Below, in pieces: positions 22,852 through 36,100 of a DNA stretch of 64,000 nt. A program made the position numbers and the translations under genes. This stretch comes from Tubulanus polymorphus (Eukaryota; Nemertea; Palaeonemertea; Tubulaniformes; Tubulanidae): contig NC_134027.1 in the NCBI RefSeq assembly GCF_964204645.1, positions 353,501 to 417,500 on the forward strand, in the 5' to 3' direction. Position 1 is the stretch's first letter; every line of letters begins with the position of its first letter. The notes beneath the pieces are model-generated. The model was given only the letters and a program-made list of their open reading frames with translations. It searched no databases and was not told where the DNA came from.

Positions 22852-25800
22852 ATGGCTTCTTTCGCCCCAGGTATAAATCATCAAACCATTAGACTCTAGT
22901 CAATCATTTCCAAAGCAGTAGCTAACCGGAGTTTTGCTGATTGTCCCCTCCCCACTCTCTCAAATGCCCCCTTCTCCTCTCTCTCCCGCATGACTGCGTT
23001 CAATTATGAACTGGAGAAACCAGGCCCCAATGTGATTTTTGTTCCATATTTACATTTTCTATCTGTACAGTTTGGCCGTCAAGGTTGAGTTGTGAGGATG
23101 TCACTGTCTTGGATGATTTTGAGATCTCTCAAATTTTAAACGATGAAAAGACATGGCAAAATGTTCACAGAAAATCAAGACAACAGACAGTATCCGTTAC
23201 CAATAGCAACAGACAATTTCTGCCTGCGCCGCTTGCGAATTATGAGTATCGTTTAGCGTGTGATGTCTGCTTTGTGAAACAGAAAGAAGGAAAAGGTGGC
23301 TGCGAGTTTAAGCCGGACCTGAAACATGTTTGTCAACAAAAATATCTCCTCGTAAGAAACAGAAATCAACAATCAACACGGACCTGGTTGAAAATACGAC
23401 CGCGACCGACGAACATTCATGAGGTACGTTGTCTAATTATCCCACAAGGTGGCATCACCAGTCACAGTTAAGTTTTATTCGAATCTATTTAATTCATTGA
23501 GAAATTTTGGGAAAGATGTTGGAAAACTGACTTCGCACCTTTCGTGGTCGGTCCTCATACACGGTAGCATAATTAACCATATGGAAGTCTCAGTTCCCAC
23601 TAGCGCCATCTAGTGAACCCTCAATTGCTGCAGTAGCATGGCCAGGTTCATTGCATTATATACAGGTTTAAGGCTTACATTTGATTTTCCCGTTTCTATT
23701 TTAGAGTGGGATCAATAAACCAATGTTGACCTGGCTTAACGAGTTTAAGGTTTGTTCTAATGAACTAGTCGTCTATGTGTAATCATTTCCTCTAATACAT
23801 TCTATGTCTGTGATAAGTCTCTTCTATAGCTTCAGACCTAGGATGAAATAGAATCTTGTTGAGTTTTTTCTTAATGTTACTTTGCAGATTCTATTTTGTC
23901 AATTTTCCATTTTGAATCATGAAACATGGGGAAATTGCGCTTCATTTCCCATTATCATTGCTTATGTTGCAGTTTTTATCTAGGCACATGCCACAGCCTG
24001 CACAATTAATTGGATAAATCTAGTCATGAAATCATAGATCCAGTCACAAAGGTGTCAATTAGATTTGATTGTCGAGTGAAATTAGTCACTCCTTTTTAAT
24101 GTTTTTAACGTTGAATTTTAAATGATCTGTCAAACCTGATCAAGAAATTTAGCTTTTAGATTTGATCCTCACTTCTTCATGTAAGATATATACATTGTAT
24201 TGTCAACTGAATTCATTCATTGTTTATTTACAGACATTTAAAGGAATGTATATATTATGTCAACAAATCCAAGATGGCCGACCATGTTTGAAGGGTGATA
24301 ATAACTGTAGATTCGCCCATTCGGTTGAAGAAATTACGTTCTGGGATAAGGATCGTGTTGGCACATTTAATATCAGTGAATTTATTTCTAGAAACAGACG
24401 AGTTAATGTCAACCAATATAACAACAGCAAGTATTATAGAAATCATTTTTATATATCTGATTGGTTGTCGGTCTTCCATGCGACCCAATTATTCTTTTAC
24501 TGTCTGTCGTTCTGTGCATCTGTCTTTCAGCTACTTAGCTTGGTTAATGGTGGTTTGATCTTGATGAAACAATTTGGGGGTCTAGTTGTGCAGGGCAAAG
24601 AATGGGCCCAGTGCACATCTACTAGCAGTAGGCACTAATTACTTGCAGCGACATTACCTTAAAGATGACCTCATATCTCAGGAACGGGATCTAAATTCAA
24701 AAAGTTATCTTGACAAAATCTAGCTCACTGCCAAAATGCAATGGGAACTAACGAATGTTAAATTTGGAGTTTGAGTTTGAGCCTGAGACCCGTTCGCGTA
24801 TGGTCTGTTTTATCATAATTGTTATCATGGCAATTTTATGATAGTTTCTCATTTGTAATTTACAGATTTCAATAAATCTCCGAGATCAACCGCTTCGTCG
24901 AGACCAGCTTTATTACCAACCCCAGTGACATCTACTTGGCCGTCAGTGACAAATACCAACTACAAAATCGACCAATCAGCAGACGGCTTTCCTTTGAGCG
25001 ATTACGTTTGGAAACTGGTTTGTGAGATATGTTTTAAACCTGGACTGAAATTAGGAGAATGGAATTTACAGAATGTTAAACACAAATGTGGTGAATATTT
25101 ACTCGCTGTGAGGAAACGAACTGATAATAGGTGGCAGCACGTTCGAGAACGCAATAATTTTTTCCAATTTCGGGGTAAATTCTCGTACTGTAATCATTAC
25201 TGTAATGGATTCCCTTGTCAGATTCCTGAAGGAATCCCTGCCTGCCGATTCGTCCATAATGAACCAGAACGCGATCTATGGACTTTAGAGAGAGACACAG
25301 CAGGTACATTCTCAATAAGAGAATTTATATCTACCCACCGCACCAGCACGAGCAGCAGCAGCAGCAGCAGCGCTGACGTCAACCAAATTGAGATATTATT
25401 TGAGAACTATGGAGGAGAGTTGGGGTTTATTTGTTTATATTGTTATTACATGCATCAATTGGTTCATAAGTCTAACAGTAGTGATTTTTGTAACACGGAG
25501 ATGCATGTTTGGTCGGAGAGTCGTATTCTATCACACCGCTCTGTCACTGGAGCAATCACGCTGATATTCCTGCAGCCCTCCGGATGGCGCCACGCGACAC
25601 CATCATTCGAAATGTGTAACAAGATGCACCTGTGTGAGAAGCGTATCCTTGGCAATTGTGTCGATGCGCATAGTCTTATTGAACGTGATTTGTGGAAGTT
25701 GGCGCGAGATTTAAATTTGACGCATGATGAAATAATGACTCGTTGGAGGCAGTTACCCCTACGGGAAAAAATTCCAGAAGGAATGACAACTCCAGGAAGA

Positions 25801-27154
25801 ATGACAACTCCTGGAGAAATGACAACTCCAGGAAGAGTAACAACTCCAGGAGGAATGACAACTCTAGGAAGAGTAACAACTCCAGGAGGAATGACAACTC
25901 CGGGAAGAGTAACAACTCCAGGAGGAATGACAACTCCAGGAAGAGTAACAGCTCCAGGAGTTCGATCTGTCAGTACGCCACAAAATGCTTGGTTGAAGAA
26001 ATGTCCGTATCATGTTGTGTTTGTTTGTGAGATTTGTTTAAAGAACGGAATCTTTAACCAGAAACTTCCGAATTCTAATAAATGTCTCGGAGATCACGCG
26101 AATTTCGATATAAATAAAAAAGTGATATCGCTTCCGTCGAAGGTGATTATCAATCCGAAACCGAATATTTCAAACACGAGATTCCTTTTGTGCAACTTAA
26201 TGAATAAAAAGATGAACTGTCAACGTGCGGGTGTTTGTTACTTCGCTCACAATGAGGACGAGAGGTTGATCTGGTCGTGGATGGCTGTTAATAAAATACA
26301 GACTTTAAAGCGATTGGTTGAACTAAGCGTCGAATCGTTTAAACCTCACGAGAAACAATCGACGGCGATTCCAAGGCAGACGTCATCGTCTGGCGTAGAG
26401 TCGAGATCTAACGTGTTTTACTGTCAGTACTGTACTGTTAGATGTAACAGCTCAACTCAATGGGAAATTCATTGTTCATCCGATACTCATATGTTTAATA
26501 TAAATTCTGATAAAGAACGTCAGTGGAATTATCGTCAACCTCCGTGGGGTGTGTGGCAAGGTCGCTATAGACTCTGTATTCCGTAAGTATCTATTTAGCA
26601 CTTTACAGTTCTAGGTTCTTAAATCTGTCCTTAGAGTCATATGAAACATTAGAAGTGAATGAAATATAAACCAACTGTGGAACTGAGTCAACTGTGGAAC
26701 TCGGTCAACTGTGGAACTGAGTCAACTGTGGAACTGAGTCAACTGTGGAACTGAGTCAACTGTGGAATTGAGTTCTAAAATGAAAGTTTTCCAGTTCCAA
26801 TTCTGAGTTTAAAATCAACTGTGGAACTCGGTCAATTGTGGAACTGAGTCAACTGTGGAACTGAGTCAACTGTGGAACTGAGTAATTGTTTTGTTCGTTG
26901 TTTAAATGAAATTTGAGAGAGTTTTTTATGAATTTATTTGCAGACATTACGCAAGAGAACAGTGTCGATATTCGAATGTAGGCGACATGTACAACAGTTG
27001 TAGATTCGCTCATACGCAAGACGAACTAGACGAATGGAAAGAACGATATAGGTGGCGCCAATTGAAGAAGCAGATGGCTATGAAGAGTGGATTGTACTCG
27101 TATATGGACACATTAACAGAGGAGTATGAACACGCAGAATCAGATATACTTGTC
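22852..27154 (+). CDS. HELZ2: HELZ2-like gene, zinc-finger block (exons 1-5)
   Basis: The start MASFAP at 22852 is spliced after 22870 to 23071. A paired module recurs: a CxxC...HxC knuckle (CDVCF...HVC near 23258; CEICF...HKC near 25021; CEICL near 26027) followed by a CCCH finger. CCCH fingers are seen at 24261-24330 (C-x8-C-x6-C-x3-H, ending CRFAH), about 25190-25260 (CRFVH), about 25617-25675 (divergent, ending CVDAH), about 26190-26250 (CYFAH) and 26572-27016 (split by an intron, ending CRFAH). A matrin-type C2H2 finger (CQYC...H...H) lies near 26420. Exon 4 includes a coding minisatellite (25773-25960) encoding repeats of MTTPG. These fingers are expected to bind RNA or proteins. The exon 3/4 join is not resolved: the exon at 24866 needs a phase-1 donor and the nearest good donor sites after 24401 are phase 0 or 2. 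Confidence 0.8.
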
Positions 27155-30100
27155 GTAAGTGCCAAATATATTTAGTTTATTTTACTGAACGACTCTGTTC
27201 AACTGTTTTAGGTTTAAATATGATTCGTTGCTGATCTTTCTTCCTTGTTTTTGTTGCAGATCACTGAAAATCTGCCCGATATAAACGTGACCGTTGACAG
27301 TGAACTGAGGGTGTTTAAACAGAAGAAATCTAATAAACATACTTGGTGTTTCCAGATCAAATGTTTGGTAAGTTGTGGTGTCAAGAGTAACCTATAATAG
27401 TTAAGAGAAACGTTATTATGTACTACTCTTGTTGTTTTGTAGAAAGATGTCAAGTTGGAGAAAGTTGCTCTTTTACAAAATAAAGATCGACTTCATTTCT
27501 CTCTTTCTGGACCAGATTTAGACCAAAATTCACAACTCGCTTCTGGTGAAAAATTTCAAGATGAAACAAACAAGGTGCGGAGAATATCATTAACTAATCA
27601 GAACCCAGTTCTACAGTTCTTAGTTCAGCTCCACAGAACTGGACCCAGCACCACAGTTCTGGATCCAGTTCCACAGTTCTGGATCCAGTTCCCCAGTTCA
27701 GGATCCAGTTCCACAGTTCTGGATCCAGTTCCCCAGTTCAGGATTCAGTTCCACAGTTCAGGAACCAGTTCCACAGTTCTGGACCCAGCACCACAGTTCT
27801 GGATCCAGTTCCACAGTTCTGGATCCAGTTCCGCAGTTCAGGATCCAGTTCCCCAGTTCAGGATTCAGTTCCACAGTTACTGGACTCAGTTCCACAGTTC
27901 TGAATCCAGTTCCACAGTTCTGGATCCAGTTCCACAGTTCAGGATCCAGTTCCACAGTTCTGGATCCAGTGCCCCAGTTCAGGATCCAGTTCCACAGTTC
28001 AGGATCCAGTTCCACAGTTCAGGATCCAGTTCCACAGTTCTGGATCCAGTTCCCCAGTTCTGGACCCAGCACCATAGTTCTGGATCCAGTTCCCCAGTTC
28101 AGGGTCCAGTTCCACAGTTCTGGATCCAGTTCTGCAGTTCTGGATCCAGGATCCACAGCTCTGGATCCACTCCACAGTTCAGCTGCATGCAGTTCCACAG
28201 TTTTGAATCCAATTCCACAGTTCTGTATCAGATCATTGTTGAAACTGCTGCTGTTATTTGGTTTTTAATTCCTGTTAGATTTTTTCAATAAATCAGATAT
28301 TGATGATTTCAGGTTGAAGTAAAAGTGAAGTTTCAGGGTGGTATGTTCGGTTCATTCTCTCAATGGTTGATATTTGATTTCGGATCTCGTCCGGTTCTCG
28401 TACGTAAACTACAAGTTGAAGTCGGTTCCAGCGACGTTAATGAGAAAGTGAAGAAAGTCAGAGATAAATTGAAGTTTGAACGTTGGACTTCAGAGAATTG
28501 TGAAATCATTCGCTGTGGACAATGGTTTCAGAGCGTTGTTAATCAAACTGAGTTGAGACGTTACAAGGTACAGCTATAACTATTATCAGTCGTATCAGAG
28601 GTCAGTTTCAAAAGTTAGTTAAGGTTAAAACCAGTGGATAGTTGGCATAGTGACAATTAAAACTTCATTGTTACTTTGTTATTCATCCACCAGTTATCTT
28701 TATCCAACTTTTGAGCAACTGCAGCCTCTGAGCCTGTTTTCTATAGGGTTGAATCTGAACTGATAAACGAGTATACCAGAATTCTTTGCAATGAGGTTCC
28801 GCTAAAATTTGATGATTTTGGGACTCCTTGGTGGCCATCTTGATTCTAAACTGTTTGAATACTTTCAGCCTGCGACTGCAGTAGAAGCTGTCATCAATCA
28901 AGGAGTATTCACTGAAACTCTCAATCAACATAATTACGTTCACAAATTACATCAAATATTACAACTTGAGGAATTTACGAGACACGCCCTTATCTCAAGG
29001 TCAGTTCATTGTTTCGTTTATCTAAGGAAGTCACAACCAGATGGCGTAACTAACAGTCAGTTTTACGGTTCACTTTCTATGAAATCCAAATATTATGGAA
29101 CAAGTCTCATTCGCACTGTCAGTGTTTGGTATAGTTTTCAATGATTATTGATTTCCTCAAAGAGAAGCAAAAATTTGTTTCGATTTTATTATGAGAAGAA
29201 TTTGTTTTATTTTCAGTTTTAATGTGAAAGTGGAAGTTAAATTGTCATCTGAGATTGAAGAGGAAACTCATCTATATTCATATCATAATGAATTATTTGC
29301 TTGTATTCCGCTAGAAGAAGATCTTGTGCCTGATACTGATGCCGGTCACCTCATTCTTACTACAGTCAAGTGAGTTCAAATAGACAGTGATTTTCAGTAA
29401 CGTTTCGTCACCTGGGGGCGCCCCTAAGGCATTCAGGCAATCCACTGTATTATATCAACATGTCCAATGGTAAATGACGGATAAATTTCCTTGCTGTTAA
29501 AGTTCAAAAAGTCCCCACAGTTGTGAGTTTGACTCAGAAAAGTGGAACCAGGTTCTATTGATGATAATATTAGTAATTTATTCACTTATATAGCGTAGAA
29601 CTATCAACATAATTTGGCCGTGCTTTGCATTGTAAAAAAAAACAAATGATGCCAAATTAGAAAAATTTCTGGTAATTCAAATGATTGTCACGCTAAAGTA
29701 ATTTCTATTTGTAGACATGTTCTGGTAGCTGTAGATGTAGATGGAATCCCGGATAAAGTCTACGAAGCGATGTTAGTCGAGAAAGAGAATTTCGGTTACA
29801 ACGGAAAAGGTCGAGAATATATTTACATTTGTCTTTCACAACAATGTGTTGAACAATGCGGTTTAGTAGCTGGTGATAAGGTAAGCTATTTTCAAGTTTT
29901 GGAAGTACAGTTTTAGACTGATTGTATCTGTGGTTGATTTAGAAGTACAGTTTTAGACTGATTGTATCTGTGGTTGATTTAGAAGTACAGTTTTAGACTG
30001 ATTGTATCTGTGGTTGATTTAGAAGTACAGTTTTAGACTGATTGTATCTGTGGTTGATTTAGAAGTACAGTTTTAGACTGATTGTATCTGTGGTTGATTT

Positions 30101-33100
30101 AGAAGTACAGTTTTAGACTGATTGTATCTGTGGTTGATTTAGAAGTACAGTTTTAGACTGATTGTATCTGTGGTTGATTTAGAAGTACAGTTTTAGACTG
30201 ATTGTATCTGTGAAGTACAGTTTTAGACTGATTGTATCTGTGGTTGATTTAGAAGTACAGTTTTAGACTGATTGTATCTGTGGTTGATTTAGAAGTACAG
30301 TTTTAGACTGATTGTATCTGTGGTTGATTTAGAAGTACAGTTTTAGACTGATTGTATCTGTGGTTGATTTAGAAGTACAGTTTTAGACTGATTGTATCTG
30401 TGGTTGATTTAGAAGTACAGTTTTAGACTGATTGTATCTGTGGTTCATTTAGAAGTACAGTTTTAGACTGATTGTATCTGTGGTTGATTTTGAAGTACAG
30501 TTTTAGATTGATTGTTTCTGTGGTTGATTTTGAAGTACAGTTTTAGATTGATTGTTTCTGTGGTCTATTTAGAAGTACAGTTTTAGATTGATTGTTTGTG
30601 TATTACTTGTTTTTAAGGTTCATTTAGAAGTACAATTTCAAATGAATCGTCATCATTTGTGTTTGATGCATTACGCACTAGATCACCTTGCCGACACTGA
30701 TGTTGTTTATCCGGATATTCGTAAGATAACTCCGTGCTGGACGGACGTTAAACAGTTTGAAATTGAGTACGCATCTTTAATTCCTTCAATAGTTTACATC
30801 ATTTTGATCAAAGAATATCTGACGAAATTTTGCCTTCGTTTTGCAGAAAGTGCCATTTTTAGCAAAACTTTGAATAAAGTGGGCATTCAAAATTTTGAGT
30901 GTCTTATTGATATCTCTAGACCCTCCATTCAGGTTAAAATCTCCAGACCTTAGTGATATTTCCTGTGTAGAGCTCTGTTACATACGACAGTTGATTCAGA
31001 ATTATGTTTAATTATTTCCAGTTCTATTGTGTTGAATAAAGATCAGATAGATGCAGTGGATCAGATGATTAATTTAAGAACGGGCTATACAGCCCCGCTG
31101 ATAATCTACGGACCGTTCGGTACGGGCAAAACAGAAACTATCGCTCAGGGAGTAATGTTACTGCTGAAACAGCGACGCGACGTTCGAATTCTTATCAGTA
31201 CTCATTCAAACAGGTAATCAATATACAACTCATTCAAACAGGTAATCAATATACAACTCATTCAAACAGGTAATCAATATACAACTCATTCAAACAGGTA
31301 ATCAATATACAACTCATTCAAACAGGTAATCAATATACAACTCAATCAAACAGGTAATTTGGAATAAGAAATTAGAAATACTGCTCGGCTCAAAGACTAC
31401 TGCAGTTATATGATGAACTTAGATTAAGTTAATTGAATTTCTTATACAAATTAGGACTCAAAAATGGAGATGAATTCAGTGACAGTGTGATCTTATGATA
31501 TCGACTGACTCTTGTTTTTAATTACAGCGCTGCAGATCTCTATATACTGAAACATTTAAACAAATTCATTCAACAACAGAAAAAGACGATTAAAATTGGT
31601 CGTTTAATTCAACCAGCTCGAAGAGTTGAAACTGTGCATGATGATGTAAGATCAATAACAACTGATCAGGATCCAGTTCCACAGTTTAATTCTAATCAAT
31701 AACTGTACAACTGGATTCTGTGTTTTCAAACTTATATTATTTTGCTGATATTAGTAGTAAAACTATCGAGCCAATATTTCAGTAAACCAGTCCGCCCTGG
31801 TCCACCCTAGTCCGCCCTGGTCCACCCTAGTCCGCCCTGGTCCACCCTAGTGCACCCTGGTCCACCCTAGTGCACCCTGGTCCACCCTAGTCCGCCCTGG
31901 TCCACCCTAGTGCACCCTGGTCCACCCTAGTCCGCCCTGGTCCACCCTAGTCCGCCCTGGTCCACCCTAGTGCACCCTGGTCCACCCTAGTCCGCCCTGG
32001 TCCACCCTAGTGCACCCTGGTCCACCCTAGTCCGCCCTGGTCCACCCTAGTGCACCCTGGTCCACCCTAGTGCACCCTGGTCCACCCTAGTCCGCCCTGG
32101 TCCACCCTAGTCCGCCCTGGTCCACCCTAGTGCACCCTGGTCCACCCTAGTCCGCCCTGGTCCACCCTAGTGCACCCTAGTCCGCCCTGGTCCACCCTAG
32201 TGCACCCTGGTCCACCCTAGTCCGCCCTGGTCCACCCTAGTGCACCCTGGTCCACCCTAGTCTGCCCTGGTCCACCCTAGTCCGCCCTGGTCCACCCTAG
32301 TGCACCCTGGTCCACCCTAGTGCACCCTGGTCCACCCTAGTGCACCCTGGTCCACCCTAGTCCACCCTGGTCCACCCTAGTCTACCCTAGTCCGCCCTGG
32401 TCCACCCTAGTGCACCCTGGTCCACCCTAGTGCACCCTGGTCCACCCTAGTCCGCCCTGGTCCACCCTAGTCCGCCCTGGTCCACCCTAGTGCACCCTGG
32501 TCCACCCTAGTGCACCCTGGTCCACCCTAGTCCGCCCTGGTCCACCCTAGTGCACCCTGGTCCACCCTAGTCCGCCCTGGTCCACCCTAGTGCACCCTGG
32601 TCCACCCTAGTGCACCCTGGTCCACCCTAGTGCACCCTGGTCCACCCTAGTCCGCCCTGGTCCACCATAGTCCGCCCTGGTCCACCCTAGTGCACCCTGG
32701 TCCACCCTAGTGCACCCTGGTCCACCCTAGTGCACCCTGGTCCACCCTAGTGCACCCTGGTCCACCCTAGTCCGCCCTGGTCCACCCTAGTGCACCCTGG
32801 TCCACCCTAGTCCGCCCTGGTCCACCCTAGTGCACCCTGGTCCACCCTAGTGCACCCTGGTCCACCCTAGTGCACCCTGGTCCACCCTAGTCCGCCCTGG
32901 TCCACCCTAGTGCACCCTGGTCCACCCTAGTCCACCCTAGTCCGCCCTGGTCCACCCTAGTGCACCCTGGTCCACCCTAGTGCACCCTGGTCCACCCTGG
33001 TCCACCCTAGTGCACCCTGGTCCACCCTAGTCCGCCCTGGTCCACCCTAGTGCACCCTGGTCCACCCTAGTCCGCCCTGGTCCACCCTAGTGCACCCTAG

Positions 33101-36100
33101 TCCGCCCTGGTCCACCCTAGTGCACCCTGGTCCACCCTAGTCCGCCCTGGTCCACCCTAGTGCACCCTGGTCCACCCTAGTCTGCCCTGGTCCACCCTAG
33201 TCCGCCCTGGTCCACCCTAGTGCACCCTGGTCCACCCTAGTGCACCCTGGTCCACCCTAGTGCACCCTGGTCCACCCTAGTCCACCCTGGTCCACCTTAG
33301 TCCACCCTAGTCCGCCCTGGTCCACCCTGGTCCACCCTAGTCCGCCATGGTTTGTAAAAAACGTTGTATATATTTTGGTTGTAGGTTTCATATTATTGTT
33401 TTCTGAGTTGCGATCGACGTAATTTCATTCTTCCGACGAAACAACAATTACTCGAATGTCAAGTCGTCATAGCGACGATGAGTATGGCGCCGTATCTGAT
33501 CAGTCAGGAAATGCGCGGGTGTTTTACTCACATCCTATTGGACGAGGCGGCTCAGGCGATGGAGTGCGAGACAATAATGCCTCTCGTTCTAGCAACGGAT
33601 AAAACTTGCACGGTCGTCGCCGGTGATTATATGCAAATGAGTCCGAAGATCTATAGCGACGAAGCGCGGCAACAAGATTTCGACCAATCACTGCTCGAAC
33701 GTCTTTATAAACATTACGATTTTAACGCTCGGCAACTCGACAGAAAAAACGCGTCACGTTTAAAGATCCTGTTGACGTTTAATTACCGAACGAGGATGGA
33801 AATATTACGTTTCATATCGGCGGTATTCTACGGTGGACCGCACCAACTGATCGCCTGTAGCAACGATAATACAACAATTGAGCACGCTGCGATGGTTTTC
33901 TATACGACTCGAGGTCGTGAGATACAGCAGACGGATAGTACATCGTTTTATAACACAGCTGAGATCGACGAGGTCGTCACGAGAGTTGAGGAGTTATACG
34001 AACGCTGGCCGGTAACCGCGTGGGGCGAGAAACGAGCGGAAACAATCGCAGTCGTTACTCCGTATCACGATCAGGTTCAGAGAATACGTAGAGCTTTACG
34101 TCGCAGTAAACATAAACAACTGAAATTAGTTACAGTCGAAACAGTTCAAAATGTACAAGGTAAAAAATATAATCAGAATTCAAATTAAAAACCAGTAGAA
34201 ATATTCGACTCACAGCTCCTCGAGCCATGACTCTACAATTAATCTTCAACATCTTCAAATAGTCATAAAAACCGGATTTAGAATCTTCTTATGTCACATG
34301 ACTGCTTAGGTTTATGTTATGCAGTCAATAAATGGGGTGGCTCCGGAAGGGTGTCGTGATGTAAACCCTTATCAATAAATGGGTGGCTCCGGATGAGCAT
34401 CGTGATGTAAACCATGTTTTTCTGTTCGTTTTAGGTAAAGAATTCCGTGCTGTGTTTATAAGCACAGTTCGAACCCGGCATCTGATAGAATCGTTGTCAA
34501 CGGATACGACTGACGCTGGAAATTACGGTTTCCTAAGCGACCAGAAACTGTTGAACACAGCGTTGACTCGAGCGGAGAGTTTAGTCGCGGTTGTCGGTGA
34601 CCCGGTTGCTCTGTGCGCTATCGGTGACTGTATGACTGTGTGGAGAACCTTCCTGAAACACTGCAGTAATCTGAATAGTATCGTCCCTAAAGATGTAACA
34701 TTCATCGGTGTTAAAACAGATGTATTGAATCTGTTAAACTCACAGCATTTCATGTCTAATCGTGATTCTGATGAGACTGCTACCGCTGCTGCTGTTACTG
34801 CTACTGCTGCTGCTGCTGTTACTGCTGCTACTACTGCTGCTGTGATAAAGCCATTCACAAATCAAGTGAGTTTAACTAGAAAACAGTCGTTTATTAACAG
34901 AAAAGCTTTTGGGCCTTTATTCTTCTAGCTTTACTAATACCGGTTGGTCTGTCGTCGACCGCGCCAACATCCCGCGCAAGTTCCGAGCATCATAAAATGC
35001 TCGTCGCGCAATATCCGCACAAACAATGTAATTTATACCTGGGGGGTGAGGGATACTTTATGTCCTAGTCAGTAACTGAACATAGAATTTTAATCAGTTT
35101 TGTGATCAGATACTTCATTTGTATATATCTGAATACATCAAACACATAATCTGTATCTGATTATAAAACCTTAAAGCAACAATTGTGATAGATTTGTTGT
35201 GGATCATTGAAATGTTGTTTATTCCTGGTTTTGTAGGAGGTATCCGTTGAAATCAGTGCCAGTAATGATATCATTGATGTTAACTATCAAGAGGAAGAGA
35301 TTGTTCTCAATGCTGATGAAATTATAGCTGAATTAGCGCGAGATGTCATTAAACGGTAAGAATTGAAATCTTACGGTAGAACCCTCCAGTACAATGACTG
35401 TTTAGTGATCAAACACATGCTGAAAGTGACAGCTGTGATGATCATTACGTTTATCACTTAGATTTAGTCAATTCAATTAGAAATACAAATTAGGACTTGA
35501 AAGTAATGACGACTTCAGTGTCATGTGACTGTAATGCCCACGGGCTGCGCAGTTGCTCAAAAGTTGAGTTAACTGTTGGACAAACACCATGGTTACAATG
35601 CAATTTCTATGTCACTATAACTGTAACCAACTGTTGAACAACTGCCGTCCATCGGTTACTGACATCAGTCATGACTCAAGTCAATAGTTTAATCTTAAGA
35701 CTGGTTTAAGTTGTGAGATGAATGAAGATCATGGTCTCTGATGAGACTGGTCTTAGATTTACTGTGCAGCTGATCATGTACCGCGTGCTGAACTGTTGTA
35801 CTGAGCTCTAGTTATTCTATAATGATCTTATTCCACTCTTTCTCTAGGAATGAAATGGAAAGTGTAGATAGTGGAATCTCTCAGGAATCGATCCACATTA
35901 GAGAATTCTGCGATCACGCGATCATTAAATACTGGTCTAAAGGGAATTATTTCGCCAAGAAATTGAATTCAGATGGTTTCGAGTCCGATGAGAGTTCCGA
36001 TGAAGATGTGACGGTGGCGCCATCTGTTTTATGTTTACAGCGTCTGCTGCGTCTGAATCCGAACAAATACATCAAATCCGTTCTAACAATCGACCATCGT

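Noticed and set aside
27455-28291. 278-residue frame rich in PVPQF and SSTVLD
   Set aside because: Only its first 40 or so codons are exon; the rest is intronic minisatellite read through the donor at 27575.
31789-33350. CRISPR-like regular repeat pattern
   Set aside because: Units are contiguous with no unique spacers, and the context is a eukaryotic intron.
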